A stretch of 64,000 bases of DNA from Tessaracoccus caeni (GTDB lineage: Bacteria > Actinomycetota > Actinomycetes > Propionibacteriales > Propionibacteriaceae). The stretch spans positions 62,001 through 126,000 of the forward strand of contig NZ_JARGDO010000004.1 of the NCBI RefSeq assembly GCF_029211185.1, in the 5' to 3' direction. Under the pieces are notes generated by a model that saw only the letters and a list, made by a program, of their open reading frames with translations, ran no database searches and was not told the DNA's origin. Both the position numbers and the translations under genes were made by a program. This document shows, in pieces, positions 18,763-28,434 of this stretch (positions within the stretch are counted from its first letter, which is position 1; each line of letters opens with the position of its first letter).

Positions 18763-19734
18763 ATGACAATGACCCCAGAACACGCGGCGTTTTTCGCGGA
18801 TATGTTCGGCAGGCTCACCGACAATGTCGGACAGGCGCTGCTGGGCAAGGCCCCGGTGATCCGGCTGGCTCTGACCTGCATGCTCGCCGAGGGACACCTT
18901 CTGCTGGAGGACGCCCCGGGCACCGGCAAGACCGCTATGGCCCGCGCCATCGCGGCCTCGGTGCATGGCTCGCACAACCGCATCCAGTTCACTCCCGACC
19001 TGCTGCCGTCCGACATCACCGGCATCACGATGTACGACCAGCGCACCGGGCAGTGGAACTTCCATGCCGGGCCGATCTTCGCTTCGATCGTGCTGGCCGA
19101 TGAGATCAACCGGGCGTCGCCCAAGACCCAGTCGGCTCTGCTCGAGGTGATGGAGGAGTCCCACGTGACGGTCGACGGCGTGCAGCACCGCACCGAACGG
19201 CCGTTCATGGTCATCGCAACGCAGAACCCCGTGGAGCAGGCTGGCACCTACAAGCTGCCCGAGGCGCAGCTCGACCGGTTCCTGATGAAGACGTCCGTCG
19301 GCTACCCCGACAGAGCTGCCGCGGTGGAGGTGCTGGGCGGTTCCGCGCAGCCGGATCGTTCTCGCTTCCTTCAGCCGGTCATCGCGCAGGCTGCGGTGGC
19401 CGAGATGATCGATTCCGTCCGCGACAACTATGTCGACGCAGCCGTGCTCGACTACACGCAGGCCCTCGTCGAGGCCACTCGCGACGATGCCGAGACCAAG
19501 GTGGGTGTGTCCACGCGAGGCGCCATCGCCATGGTTCGCGCAGCTCGCGTCTGGGCCGCGGCACATGGCCGCAACTACGTGCTGCCCGACGACATCAAGG
19601 AACTCGCCGACTGCGTCTGGACGCACCGGCTGATCCTGTCACCGGAGGCCGAGTTTGCCGGCACGGAGCCGAAGGACGTGATCGCCCGTGCGTTGAGCCG
19701 GGTCGAAGCGCCCGTGAACCGGATGGCTTCCTGA
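18763..19734 (+). CDS. MoxR-family AAA+ ATPase
   Basis: 323 residues. Walker A is EDAPGTGKTAMARA at ~49-62 and Walker B is VLADEINRASPKTQ at ~111-124, followed by the MoxR sensor region (TQNPVEQAGTYKLPEAQLDR). AGGAAG lies upstream of the ATG. MoxR proteins are chaperone-like ATPases that work with DUF58 or VWA-type partners; the DUF58 gene starts three bases after this stop. Role inferred: assembly or activation of the membrane proteins of this locus. Confidence 0.93.
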   Translation: MTMTPEHAAFFADMFGRLTDNVGQALLGKAPVIRLALTCMLAEGHLLLEDAPGTGKTAMARAIAASVHGSHNRIQFTPDLLPSDITGITMYDQRTGQWNFHAGPIFASIVLADEINRASPKTQSALLEVMEESHVTVDGVQHRTERPFMVIATQNPVEQAGTYKLPEAQLDRFLMKTSVGYPDRAAAVEVLGGSAQPDRSRFLQPVIAQAAVAEMIDSVRDNYVDAAVLDYTQALVEATRDDAETKVGVSTRGAIAMVRAARVWAAAHGRNYVLPDDIKELADCVWTHRLILSPEAEFAGTEPKDVIARALSRVEAPVNRMAS

Positions 19735-19737
19735 CCC

Positions 19738-20961
19738 GTGGCCCGAACGACCTTCTCATCGCGACTGGCCAAGGCGCGCGCCTGGGCTGGCCCCATGGCG
19801 CGCAGGCTGCGCCGGCACCCAGCCGTGGCCAGTATCACTCCCATCGGCTGGACGCTGCTGCTCGGCGGGGCAGCCGCCGCTGGAGTCGGCTGGAACCGTG
19901 GCTGGTTGGAGTTCCGTGCGCTCGGAACAATGGCCGCCGTGGTGCTGCTCGTGGCGCTGGTCTCCGTTCTGCGACGTCGTGAGCACGAGGTCGCGCTGGA
20001 ACTGCATCGTCCGCGAGTGCAGGCCGGTGAGGAGGCGCTCGGTCGCGTGCTGATCACCGCCGGCGGGGGAAAGAGCTCGGGGCCGACGACCATGGAGTTC
20101 CCCGTCGGCAAGGCGGTGGCGAGCTTCCGCGTGGGCACGCTCGCTCCCGGAGACGAACATGAGGAGATGTTCAGCATCCCCACGAGGCGGCGTGGGATCT
20201 TCGTGCTCGGACCTGTGAGTTCCGTGCAGTCGGATCCGGTGGGCGCGGTGAGCAGGAAGAAGCACCTGACCGACGCGACCGAGCTGTACATCCACCCGCG
20301 AATCGCCCACGTCGACGCGGGAGCCATCGGCATGCTCAAGGATGTCGAGGGCGTCACTACCACCAACCTCTCATCCTCCGACGTGTCCTTCCACGCGCTG
20401 CGCGAGTACACCCCTGGCGACGATCGCCGAGCGGTGCACTGGCGCACCACCGCGCGCACCGGCAAGCTCATGGTGCGCCAGTTCGAAGAAACGATGCGGG
20501 CCCACCTGGTGCTGATGCTCTCGACGATCGAGAGCGACTACGAGACCCCAGATGACTTCGAACTCGCCGTGTCCACAGTGGGTTCGCTGGGGGCATCGGC
20601 GCTGCGCGACGAGCGGCAGGTGTCCCTTCTTACCTCGGTCGGGGAGATCCCATTTCCCAGTGCCTTGGGCCTCCTCGACCGGCTCTCCGGTATCGAGATG
20701 GTGGCCAAGGGACACAGCCTCCGGGAACTCGCTGTTCAGGCCGGCAACATCCCGGGTGCATCGGTCGGCGGCATTGTCACCGGCACCACCGCGCCCGCCG
20801 AGTTGCGCGCCGCCCAGCTCGCGTTGCCACCGTCCCTGTACCCGTTCGCCGTGCGCTGCGCGGCGTCCCTGAGTCTGGCACGTCGTCAGGTGGGAGACCT
20901 GACGGTGCTGGACGTCTCTGCATTGGGCGAGCTGGCCGTTGCGTTGAGGAGCCTGCGATGA
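19738..20961 (+). CDS. DUF58 domain protein
   Basis: 407 residues with two adjacent N-terminal membrane segments (~residues 32-75) and the DUF58 signature ALREYTPGDDRRAVHWRTTA at ~220-240. DUF58 proteins nearly always sit between moxR and a membrane transglutaminase gene, as here, and the C-terminal part adopts a VWA-like fold in some members. The GTG start is three bases after moxR, and the stop overlaps the next start by 4 bases, indicating translational coupling. Molecular function is not established. Confidence 0.9.
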   Translation: MARTTFSSRLAKARAWAGPMARRLRRHPAVASITPIGWTLLLGGAAAAGVGWNRGWLEFRALGTMAAVVLLVALVSVLRRREHEVALELHRPRVQAGEEALGRVLITAGGGKSSGPTTMEFPVGKAVASFRVGTLAPGDEHEEMFSIPTRRRGIFVLGPVSSVQSDPVGAVSRKKHLTDATELYIHPRIAHVDAGAIGMLKDVEGVTTTNLSSSDVSFHALREYTPGDDRRAVHWRTTARTGKLMVRQFEETMRAHLVLMLSTIESDYETPDDFELAVSTVGSLGASALRDERQVSLLTSVGEIPFPSALGLLDRLSGIEMVAKGHSLRELAVQAGNIPGASVGGIVTGTTAPAELRAAQLALPPSLYPFAVRCAASLSLARRQVGDLTVLDVSALGELAVALRSLR

Positions 20962-23321
20962 AGCGCCACCTGGTTCCCGCATTGTCCTGGCCCCGAGTGG
21001 CGGGCGCTTGGCTCCTGCTGCTGCCCGGGGTGGTGGCGTTCCAACCCACGTTCGGCGGACTGTCGGGCTACCTGGCCTCGTTCGTCGGCGTCACTCTCGG
21101 GGCTGGAATCGCTCTTGTCGCGGTGGGCCTCGGGTGGTCGATCGCACTTTGGGTACTCGCGCTGGTGGCGGCATATTTCCTCGTCGGCGGACCTTTGGTG
21201 TTGTCCGACACCACCCTCTTCGGCGTGGTTCCGAGTGTGGAGACGCTGCGCGAGCTCGCCCTCCTCATCGTCTTCGGCTGGCGCGATCTGTTGACTGTCG
21301 CGACGCCCGCGGGCGACTTCCAGGGTCCCGCGGCGGTTCCCCTGATCGCAGGACTCCTTGTCGGCACGCTCGGGGTAGGGGTTGTCCGGGCCACGCGATC
21401 GGTGCATTGGGTTCTCGTCGTGCCGGTCGTCTGGCTGGCGTTCAGCATCGCCTTCGGCGTGCGCACGGCCCCCACTGCGCCCTGGCTCGGGGCGGTGTTG
21501 GGTGCGGGGCTCGTTGCCTGGATGACTGTGCACCGGATGGCGGCCCACCGCAACGCGAGCAGTAAGTTCTTGATGCGCAAGGAGACCGGATTGTCCCGAG
21601 GGGCGATCAGGATGATCTCGGCGGCCCTTGTCATCGCGCTGGCCGGAGGCGTCGCCATCGCCATCAACCTCGTCGGCGAAGAGCGGGTGAACCGACGTGT
21701 GCTGCGCGATGACATCGAGCCTCCCCTGAACCTGCACGAGTATCCGAGTCCCCTCATGAAGTACCGGCTCTACGAGCTGACGAAGAAGGACGAGGTGCTC
21801 TTCGAGGTGCGGGGCATGCCCGAAGGCGCCCGGCTGCGTCTCGCGGTGCTGAACACCTACGACGGCCATGTCTTCAATGTGTCTCAGGATGCAAGCCAGT
21901 TCCTGCGTTCGGGAAGGGAGCTTCCCGTCGTGGTGGACGGCGCTCCCAGGGAGATGACGATCAGCGCGGTGGGCTACGACGATGTCTGGCTGCCCAGCGC
22001 CGGTCGGGATACGTGGATCAGCTTCGACGGCGACCGGGCAAAGCCTCAGGCCCAGGGCCTTTACGTCAACCGCGGCAGCGGCCAGACGCTCACCACTGCC
22101 CGCTTCTCCGAAGGCTCAGTCCTTGCGGCGCAGGCCGTGCCGACGGTGCCTCACACAGAGGAACAGCGGGCTCGGTTGACCCAAGCGGGGGCAGGAAAGG
22201 CGCAGCTCGCTGAGGTGTCGGAAGTGCCCGACGTGCTGGTGGGGCTGGCCACTGAGTGGACTGCCGAGGCCACCAGCGCCTATGAACAGCTCGCTACGCT
22301 CTCATCCGAGCTGCTGGAAAAGGGCTACTACTCCAACGGGGCCGACGGGAAGTCGCGTTCCGGGCACAATCGCGAGCGACTGTCGTCGATGTTCAACGCC
22401 GCGCAGTGGATCGGTGACGACGAGCAGTACGCCACCGCCATGGCCCTGATGGCTCACCAGCTGGGCATTCCGGTACGCGTGGTCATGGGGTTCTACCCCG
22501 ACGAAGGCAATGCCACCACCGATGTCTGGGAAGTGAAGGGTGCCGATGCCCACGTCTGGGTGGAGGCGCACCTGGATGGAGCCGGCTGGGTGAGTTTCGA
22601 CGTCACTCCCGACCGCGAGCCGCAGACCGAGGTGCCCCAGCCCAAACCCAAACCCAAGCCGCAGGTGGACCCGCCCCCCAACCCGCCGGAGCGGCTCCCC
22701 GAGGAGCCGATCGTCGCGGACGAGGAGCCGTACAACGCCGAGGAGGAAGACCAGGACGACGATGGATCCTGGATGCTGCTGCTGATCATCGCGGGTGCGG
22801 TCATCGGTGGGCTCGGGCTGCTGGCGTTGCCGTTCGCTGTGATCGTTGGACTGAAGTCCCGCCGTGCCAAGCGTCGCCGTACGTCAGGTGTCCCTGCCGA
22901 GCAGGTGGCGGGCGCCTGGGATGAGATCGTCGATCAAGCGCGCGATATCGGCTACGAGGCACCTAGCACCGTGACCCGCCAAGAGGCAGCAATGAACCTC
23001 CAACAGGCCTATCCGGCGGTCGAGGTCACGACGGTTGCCGCTCAAGTCGACGCAACGGTCTTCGGCCCGGTGGAGCCCTTCGAGGCCCAGAGCGAGGCCG
23101 CCTGGAGCGTGGTGCCTGATGTGAAGAAGGCGTTGCTCGCCCAAGTGCCGTGGTTCAAGCGCCTCCCTGCTCTGGTCTCGATGCGCTCGCTGCGCAAGAG
23201 GCCGACGGAGGCGGCCCTGACCAGGCGTCGCAAGGCCAAGCAATCCGCGCAACAAAAGAACCCCAAAGCCAAGAAAGGCCGGTCAGTGATGACTGGTGAG
23301 GATACGAAGGAGCACGCATGA
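20958..23321 (+). CDS. Membrane transglutaminase-fold protein lacking the catalytic Cys
   Basis: 787 residues. There are about six to seven membrane segments in the first ~245 residues, then a large extracytoplasmic part, a C-terminal membrane segment (MLLLIIAGAVIGGLGLLAL, ~residue 610) and a basic cytosolic tail. The transglutaminase core reads IGDDEQYATAMALMAHQLGI. At the position where active enzymes have Cys before EQ(F/Y), this protein has Asp488. The His (DAHVWVEAH, His532) and Asp (SFDVTPD, Asp548) are kept. It is therefore predicted not to be a thiol transglutaminase or protease; binding or scaffolding is possible. It corresponds to tgm/TgpA genes of moxR-DUF58 clusters and overlaps both neighbours by 4 bases. 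Confidence 0.88.
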   Translation: MKRHLVPALSWPRVAGAWLLLLPGVVAFQPTFGGLSGYLASFVGVTLGAGIALVAVGLGWSIALWVLALVAAYFLVGGPLVLSDTTLFGVVPSVETLRELALLIVFGWRDLLTVATPAGDFQGPAAVPLIAGLLVGTLGVGVVRATRSVHWVLVVPVVWLAFSIAFGVRTAPTAPWLGAVLGAGLVAWMTVHRMAAHRNASSKFLMRKETGLSRGAIRMISAALVIALAGGVAIAINLVGEERVNRRVLRDDIEPPLNLHEYPSPLMKYRLYELTKKDEVLFEVRGMPEGARLRLAVLNTYDGHVFNVSQDASQFLRSGRELPVVVDGAPREMTISAVGYDDVWLPSAGRDTWISFDGDRAKPQAQGLYVNRGSGQTLTTARFSEGSVLAAQAVPTVPHTEEQRARLTQAGAGKAQLAEVSEVPDVLVGLATEWTAEATSAYEQLATLSSELLEKGYYSNGADGKSRSGHNRERLSSMFNAAQWIGDDEQYATAMALMAHQLGIPVRVVMGFYPDEGNATTDVWEVKGADAHVWVEAHLDGAGWVSFDVTPDREPQTEVPQPKPKPKPQVDPPPNPPERLPEEPIVADEEPYNAEEEDQDDDGSWMLLLIIAGAVIGGLGLLALPFAVIVGLKSRRAKRRRTSGVPAEQVAGAWDEIVDQARDIGYEAPSTVTRQEAAMNLQQAYPAVEVTTVAAQVDATVFGPVEPFEAQSEAAWSVVPDVKKALLAQVPWFKRLPALVSMRSLRKRPTEAALTRRRKAKQSAQQKNPKAKKGRSVMTGEDTKEHA

Positions 23322-24676
23322 CCATGCAGTTCGAGCGCCGGGTGGGACAGCCCGTGAGCCTCGGGAAACGCGTCGGTGCCAGGCTGATCATGGCTGGTAT
23401 CGCTGGTATCCCCGCGTTGATCATGAACCTCAAGATGGGCGAGGTCATGGCGTCGACGCTGTACGGCATCCCATTGAGTGGGGGCACCTCATTTCTCTTC
23501 TACGGCTCTATGCTTCTGAGCCTGGGGATCGCGGTATGGGGGCTGGTGCTGATCTTCAAGGAGTCCACGACGATCGGTGGCAAGCTGCTCGGATTCCAGT
23601 TCGTGGTCGCGCCAAGCGGCGAGGACGCCAAGGTCAAGGTCTTCCTGAAATACCTCTTGCAGGGCCTGCTTGAAGGCGTTACCTTCGGATTGGCCGCGAT
23701 CTCGTACCTCGTCACCTACCGAGACGGGCAGCATTGGCTTGACCGCGCCCTGGGTGTCGTCGCGGTCGACAAGGCATCGATCGCCCGGGCTTCCTCCGCT
23801 CGGAGTCCGATCGCGGCCGCACCGCAGCCTGCTGGCGGTGCGGTCACTCCGGTTTCCATGCCGCAGGCGCCCCGCCCGCAACCCCAGCCCACGGAGAACA
23901 CGTCCGCCGCCGCGCCTGATTCTCTGAGATCCTTCCGGATCCCGACCAATGCGCCCGCCACGCCCGTCGACACCGTAGATTCCGCACCGCCCGCCGGTTT
24001 CGGTGGTGCTTCAGGCTTCGTCGCCACGCCGCCCACTCCGATCCGCCCGGTGTCCGCGACCCCGGAGCCCCCTGTCAAGGAACCGCCGGCGGCGTTCGCC
24101 CCTCCGAACCCTTGGGCGAGGCCTCAGGAGAACTCACCCGCCCCAATCGCCACTCCCTTCGGAGCATCCCCAGCGCCCTCGTCGCCGCCCTTCAGCCCTT
24201 CCATTCCTTTCTCCGGGGCGCCCGTCTCGGCGCAGCCAGTTCCTCCACTCGGTGCGCCTCAGGTAGCTCCCGAGGCATCGGCGTTCGGGGCGTCGGCGCA
24301 GCCGTCGTTGTCGCTGCTCGATGATCGGACCGTCGTCGACATCGAGGAGGATGAGGCGGTCGTGGTGGTACTCGACGACGGGCAGGAGGTTCGCGTCGAT
24401 GCGCCGCTCGTGCTCGGACGCAACCCCAGCGCGCCCGCGGAGTATCCCCAAGCGCGTCCGGTGCAGTTGATCGATGAATCGATGCGATTGTCCAAGACCC
24501 ATGTCGTCTTGTTGCCGTTCGGCGGCGGCCTGGCCTTCTACGACGTGGGTGCCACCAATGGCGTCTCTATCGAACTCGACGGCAGCAAAGCCAAGGTGAC
24601 GGCCAAGGAAGTCCACGAGCTTCCCGCAGGTGCTGTTCTTCACGTCGGTGGACGCCACCTGCAGGTGCGGCAGTGA
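23318..24676 (+). CDS. RDD membrane protein with C-terminal FHA domain
   Basis: 452 residues. The N-terminal ~145 residues form an RDD-like domain with three membrane segments and the RDD-type stretch FKESTTIGGKLLGFQFVV. A ~190-residue Pro/Ala-rich linker follows. The C-terminal FHA domain (~360-450) keeps the phosphothreonine-binding residues: Gly-Arg in VLGRNPSAP, Ser and His in RLSKTHVVL, and Asn-Gly in GATNGVSI. It is likely a membrane receptor for a phosphoprotein made by the locus kinase. The ATGA overlap with the upstream gene and a 4-base overlap with the phosphatase show tight coupling. Confidence 0.87.
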   Translation: MTMQFERRVGQPVSLGKRVGARLIMAGIAGIPALIMNLKMGEVMASTLYGIPLSGGTSFLFYGSMLLSLGIAVWGLVLIFKESTTIGGKLLGFQFVVAPSGEDAKVKVFLKYLLQGLLEGVTFGLAAISYLVTYRDGQHWLDRALGVVAVDKASIARASSARSPIAAAPQPAGGAVTPVSMPQAPRPQPQPTENTSAAAPDSLRSFRIPTNAPATPVDTVDSAPPAGFGGASGFVATPPTPIRPVSATPEPPVKEPPAAFAPPNPWARPQENSPAPIATPFGASPAPSSPPFSPSIPFSGAPVSAQPVPPLGAPQVAPEASAFGASAQPSLSLLDDRTVVDIEEDEAVVVVLDDGQEVRVDAPLVLGRNPSAPAEYPQARPVQLIDESMRLSKTHVVLLPFGGGLAFYDVGATNGVSIELDGSKAKVTAKEVHELPAGAVLHVGGRHLQVRQ

Positions 24677-25461
24677 CCGAGCCCCTGTTGGACGTCCGCT
24701 TCGGTGCCGCCTCACACCAGGGCCTGGTGAGGGGGTCCAACGAAGACTCCTACCTGACGGTGCCCCCGGTGTTCGTCGTTGCCGATGGCATGGGCGGGCA
24801 TTCCGACGGAGAGCTGGCATCGCAGGCGGTCGTTGACGTGTTCGCCAGCCTTTCCGGTCAGCGCTGGCTGACGCCGGACACGCTGGTGGACGCCGTCGAG
24901 CGAGCGACTGCGAAGGTATCGGCCCTGCAAAGTGCCGGCCGTGCTCCCGGCTCGACGTTGACCGGGGTGGGACTTACCCAGCAAGGCGGAATGCCTTGCT
25001 GGCTGGTCTTCAATGTCGGCGACTCGCGTACTCATCTGATGCGCGACGGTGAACTCACGCAGATCAGTATCGATCACTCTGCTGTGGTCCAAAGGGGCGC
25101 CACCGCGCTGGAGCGCAACGTCATCACCAGAGCACTGGGGGCCGGGCTTCGCCGGCCCGTTGCCGATCAATGGCTGATACCAGCGGCGGTGGGGGACCGC
25201 ATCGTGCTGTGCTCGGACGGGCTGAGCAACGAGGTCACGCCCGAACTGATCACGGCCATCCTGCTCACCACAGCCGACACGCAGGAGGCCTCCCGCGCGC
25301 TCGTGCAAGCCGCGTTGCAAGCGGGGGGCCGTGACAACGTCACGGTGGTGGTGGTCGAGTGCACCGCTCTGATGTCGACGGCGTCGCAGTCGTTGAACCA
25401 TGTCGACTCCACGGCGACGGCGGACTCTGATGACACGGTGCCCGATGAAGGGGAGGTGTGA
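24673..25461 (+). CDS. PP2C-type Ser/Thr protein phosphatase
   Basis: 262 residues, a catalytic domain without a membrane anchor. The PPM motifs are all present: RGSNEDSYL, FVVADGMGGHSDGELAS with the metal-binding Asp, FNVGDSRTHLM, VLCSDGLSNEV and GGRDNVTVVVVE. It starts at GTG within the end of the RDD-FHA gene. It is the counterpart of the kinase encoded 1.4 kb downstream and presumably reverses phosphorylation of the FHA ligands. Equivalent to prpC of PFNA-type clusters (recalled, not searched). Confidence 0.94.
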   Translation: MTEPLLDVRFGAASHQGLVRGSNEDSYLTVPPVFVVADGMGGHSDGELASQAVVDVFASLSGQRWLTPDTLVDAVERATAKVSALQSAGRAPGSTLTGVGLTQQGGMPCWLVFNVGDSRTHLMRDGELTQISIDHSAVVQRGATALERNVITRALGAGLRRPVADQWLIPAAVGDRIVLCSDGLSNEVTPELITAILLTTADTQEASRALVQAALQAGGRDNVTVVVVECTALMSTASQSLNHVDSTATADSDDTVPDEGEV

Positions 25462-26837
25462 TGGATCCTCAGCACGTGGCGAGATGGGCCCCTGGAGAGG
25501 ACATCGTGATCGCCTGGCCCGGTGGTATTGCCCTCGTCGACGAGTCGGTCGGGCTGGGCGCCGCCGAGCGGATCTGGAGCCGGCTCCATCGCGACTCGCA
25601 GTTGGGCACCTTCCTGAAGACGCTCGCGGAGTCGTCGGAGACAGGGTTCCTCGACCTCCCCGCCTTCGCCGTCGCCATCCAGTCCGTCGACCGGTGCCAC
25701 GTCGCGGTGCGTGGGCCCGTCCCCGTTGAGGCTCAAGTCGGCGGTACGACGGAGACCATTTCAGGAGAGTCGGTGATGACCTGGGCGGAGAAGGTGATTC
25801 CGTTGCCCGATGCTATCCGCTTGGGTGGGGCGCGGTCGTCGGCCGACGGCGGACCTGTCGTCGACGGCGTGCTGAGAGCATCAGGGATCGAGCGGGGAGT
25901 GTTTCGGGCCGCCGCGGAGACCTCGGCGACACCAGTCGCTGTTTCCGTCTATCAGCCGCCATCCGAACAACGTGACGTGCCCAGCAATGCCGAGTCCCCG
26001 AAGCCAGTGGTTGAACTGGTCGCTGAGGCCGATCCCGTCTTGATGCTGCCGGCGCAGCCGGGCGACCGTATCGATGAGCCGTCGGAGCAGCCCTCCCCGG
26101 ACCCGGACCGGACGCGTTCGGGGTTCACCGCTGCGCACGAGACGCTCAACGACGACGAGCCCGTGATCGAGGTTGAGGAGCCCGTTGCTGTCAACCCCTA
26201 TGCGTCGTTGTGGGATCCTTCGGTGGCCTTGGACATCGAAGCAGCAGCTATCCGGCCCAAGGACGAGGTGCAGCCGGCTGTGCCGGGATCCCGCAGTGGG
26301 TACTCAGAGGTGAGTGACGCCCAGCTGTCCGGCGACACCGTGCTGGAGGACGGGATGGCTCAGGTGGTCATGGAACGGGTCGCAGCGGGACCGTCGGTAC
26401 TGGCCCGGTTCTGCGACCGCGGCCACCCCAATCCGCCGGATCGCGGGCATTGCTACGTGTGTCAGGCGCGGGTGAGCGGCGACGCGAGGATGGTTGAACG
26501 CCCTCAACTGGGATACCTGCGCGTAGAAGGCGGGGAGACGGTTCCTCTGAAGGGGCCGATCATCGCGGGACGCAACCCGCGATCGACGGCGCTGAAGCTC
26601 AGCGAGACTCCGCGCCTGATGGCCTTGCCGCACGCCCATGTCTCGGGCACCCACGTGGCGTTCCTGCTCGAAGGATGGCGGGTGATGGTGCGTGATCTCA
26701 ACAGCAGCAACGGAACCTACCTCCGTCGTCATGGGAAACCGGCCGTCCGCCTCCCGGACACGCCTGTGCTGCTCATCCCGGGAGACCTGATCGATCTCGG
26801 CAAGGGTTTGTTCATCCATCTTGAAGGGACGCCCTGA
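25461..26837 (+). CDS. FHA protein with zinc ribbon
   Basis: 458 residues from the ATG that overlaps the phosphatase stop (TGATG) and follows GGGAGG closely. The first ~150 residues are of unknown fold and a long acidic/Pro region follows. Near residue 315 a zinc-ribbon pattern CDRGHPNPPDRGHCYVC is seen, and a C-terminal FHA domain occupies ~345-450, with IAGRNPRST, HAHVSGTHVAF and LNSSNGTYLR intact. The protein appears soluble. Role inferred: cytosolic phosphopeptide adaptor between the kinase and the secretion ATPase. Confidence 0.85.
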   Translation: MDPQHVARWAPGEDIVIAWPGGIALVDESVGLGAAERIWSRLHRDSQLGTFLKTLAESSETGFLDLPAFAVAIQSVDRCHVAVRGPVPVEAQVGGTTETISGESVMTWAEKVIPLPDAIRLGGARSSADGGPVVDGVLRASGIERGVFRAAAETSATPVAVSVYQPPSEQRDVPSNAESPKPVVELVAEADPVLMLPAQPGDRIDEPSEQPSPDPDRTRSGFTAAHETLNDDEPVIEVEEPVAVNPYASLWDPSVALDIEAAAIRPKDEVQPAVPGSRSGYSEVSDAQLSGDTVLEDGMAQVVMERVAAGPSVLARFCDRGHPNPPDRGHCYVCQARVSGDARMVERPQLGYLRVEGGETVPLKGPIIAGRNPRSTALKLSETPRLMALPHAHVSGTHVAFLLEGWRVMVRDLNSSNGTYLRRHGKPAVRLPDTPVLLIPGDLIDLGKGLFIHLEGTP

Positions 26838-26838
26838 T

Positions 26839-28434
26839 ATGGCGCAGCGCTCCATGCCTCCGGAACTGCCGGGCTTCGTCTACATCGATTGGCTGGGTGG
26901 TGGCGGTTTCGCCGATGTCTTCCGTTACCAGGATGCGCTGGGCCGTAAGGTCGCAGTAAAGGTGTTGCACGGCGGAGACGAGAGTGCGTTCGACGCCGAA
27001 GCCAACCTGATGGCCAAGCTCTCCAGCCACCCGAATATCGTGAGCATCTTCCAGGCGGGCGTCGCCGCGGATGGCCGGCGGTTCCTCGTGATGGAAGAGT
27101 GCGGCACCGCTCATCTCGGCAGTCGCGTCGCTAAACGTGTGCTCAGCACGTCGAAGGCCATGGAGATCACGATCCAGGTGGCTGGTGCCGTCGAGACGGC
27201 GCACCGGATGGGCATCCTGCACCGTGACATCAAGCCGGCCAACATCTTGTTCACCGGAATCGGGCGTCCCGCACTCACCGACTTCGGCATTTCCGTCGGC
27301 TCCGACGTGGCGGCAGCGAAGAACGCGCTCAGCCGGTTGTGGGCACCCCAGGAGCAGTACCCGGATTCGGGATTGCCCATGGGCCCGTGGAGCGACGTGT
27401 TTTCGCTGGCGGCCACCATGTGGGCGATGCTCGTCGGTCGCAGCCCGATGGAAGAGCCTGGGGGACCGAACGATCCGCTGAGCTTGCGTCATCGAGCCCG
27501 CACCTTCGTTCCGCGCGCCACCGGTCGACAGGATGTCCCGGAAGTGCTTGAGAGAGTGCTGGCTACGGCGCTGACCAGGGATCCGCAGCAGCGCTACCAG
27601 TCCGCGCTCGAGTTCGCCCGCGCGCTCCAAGGCGTTCAGGGCCAGATGAACGAGTCGGTCACCCCCATCGACGTGCTCTCGGACCATGTCGAGGAAGATC
27701 TGCACGACGCGACTGAGATCGAAGGCTCCGGTACCCGAATCAGCGGATTCATGCTGATCGACCCGGATCAGGTTGGTGATCGCACGGCGACGAGCACCGG
27801 GCCGAGCAGCGGCATCACGTCGCCCTTCGACCATTCCGATCCTCACACGCCCATGGCTCTCGTCTCTGCAGCCCACGTGGCCCAGCATGGCCGCGGCTAC
27901 GGCGTTGCCGGCGAGCGGGATTTCACCGGTCCTGTGGTGCCTGAGTTCCGTGCCAAGAGCGTCGCTGAGGCCGAACAGCCCGGATCACGAGCGCAAGGGG
28001 AACACGACAAGCCACGAAAGTCCGGGTCTCCCCTCGGGGCGGTGGCGGTGGTGCTCGTCGTGCTGCTCATAGGCGGCGGTGTTGCGTGGGCGATGTTCTT
28101 CAGGGGGGATCCTTCGCAAGCCGACACGGTCCAGTCAACCGAGTCGATGACGGTGAAGCCGAAGGATCCACTGGTTCTACGAGTGCCGCCGGTCGAGGAT
28201 CTGGAAGGCGAGGTGAAGGGCGACAAGGTGACGTTCACCTGGACGAACCCGGATCCGAACGAGGGGGACAAGTACATCTACGAGCAGTTCTTGGCTGAGG
28301 AACAACCCGTGGACGACGTGGATGAGCCGACGGTCTCGGTTCCGGCGCAACCGGGTCAGACCTGTATCGAGGTCATGCTTCGTCGCAGCAACGGATCGGT
28401 GTCCTCGCCGCAGCGGGAGTGTGTGGAGTCATGA
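26839..28434 (+). CDS. Transmembrane Ser/Thr protein kinase
   Basis: 531 residues, ATG 26839, one base after the previous stop. Kinase domain residues ~13-265: Gly loop LGGGGFADVF, Lys41 in VAVKV, Glu54 in DAEANL, catalytic HRDIKPAN (Asp130) and DFG (Asp148). The activation segment is unusual: the Thr-rich stretch and APE motif are replaced by SRLWAPQEQYPD. A juxtamembrane linker leads to one membrane segment at ~399-421 and a short extracellular fibronectin-like domain (~440-531, KVTFTWTNPDPNEGDKY). It is the counterpart of Pkb2 in bifidobacterial PFNA clusters. Likely targets are the FHA partners or their ligands in this operon. Confidence 0.92.
   Translation: MAQRSMPPELPGFVYIDWLGGGGFADVFRYQDALGRKVAVKVLHGGDESAFDAEANLMAKLSSHPNIVSIFQAGVAADGRRFLVMEECGTAHLGSRVAKRVLSTSKAMEITIQVAGAVETAHRMGILHRDIKPANILFTGIGRPALTDFGISVGSDVAAAKNALSRLWAPQEQYPDSGLPMGPWSDVFSLAATMWAMLVGRSPMEEPGGPNDPLSLRHRARTFVPRATGRQDVPEVLERVLATALTRDPQQRYQSALEFARALQGVQGQMNESVTPIDVLSDHVEEDLHDATEIEGSGTRISGFMLIDPDQVGDRTATSTGPSSGITSPFDHSDPHTPMALVSAAHVAQHGRGYGVAGERDFTGPVVPEFRAKSVAEAEQPGSRAQGEHDKPRKSGSPLGAVAVVLVVLLIGGGVAWAMFFRGDPSQADTVQSTESMTVKPKDPLVLRVPPVEDLEGEVKGDKVTFTWTNPDPNEGDKYIYEQFLAEEQPVDDVDEPTVSVPAQPGQTCIEVMLRRSNGSVSSPQRECVES

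Noticed and set aside
18727-21869. Several antisense frames over moxR, DUF58 and the TGase gene
   Set aside because: All are out-of-frame shadows lacking ribosome sites and domain motifs.
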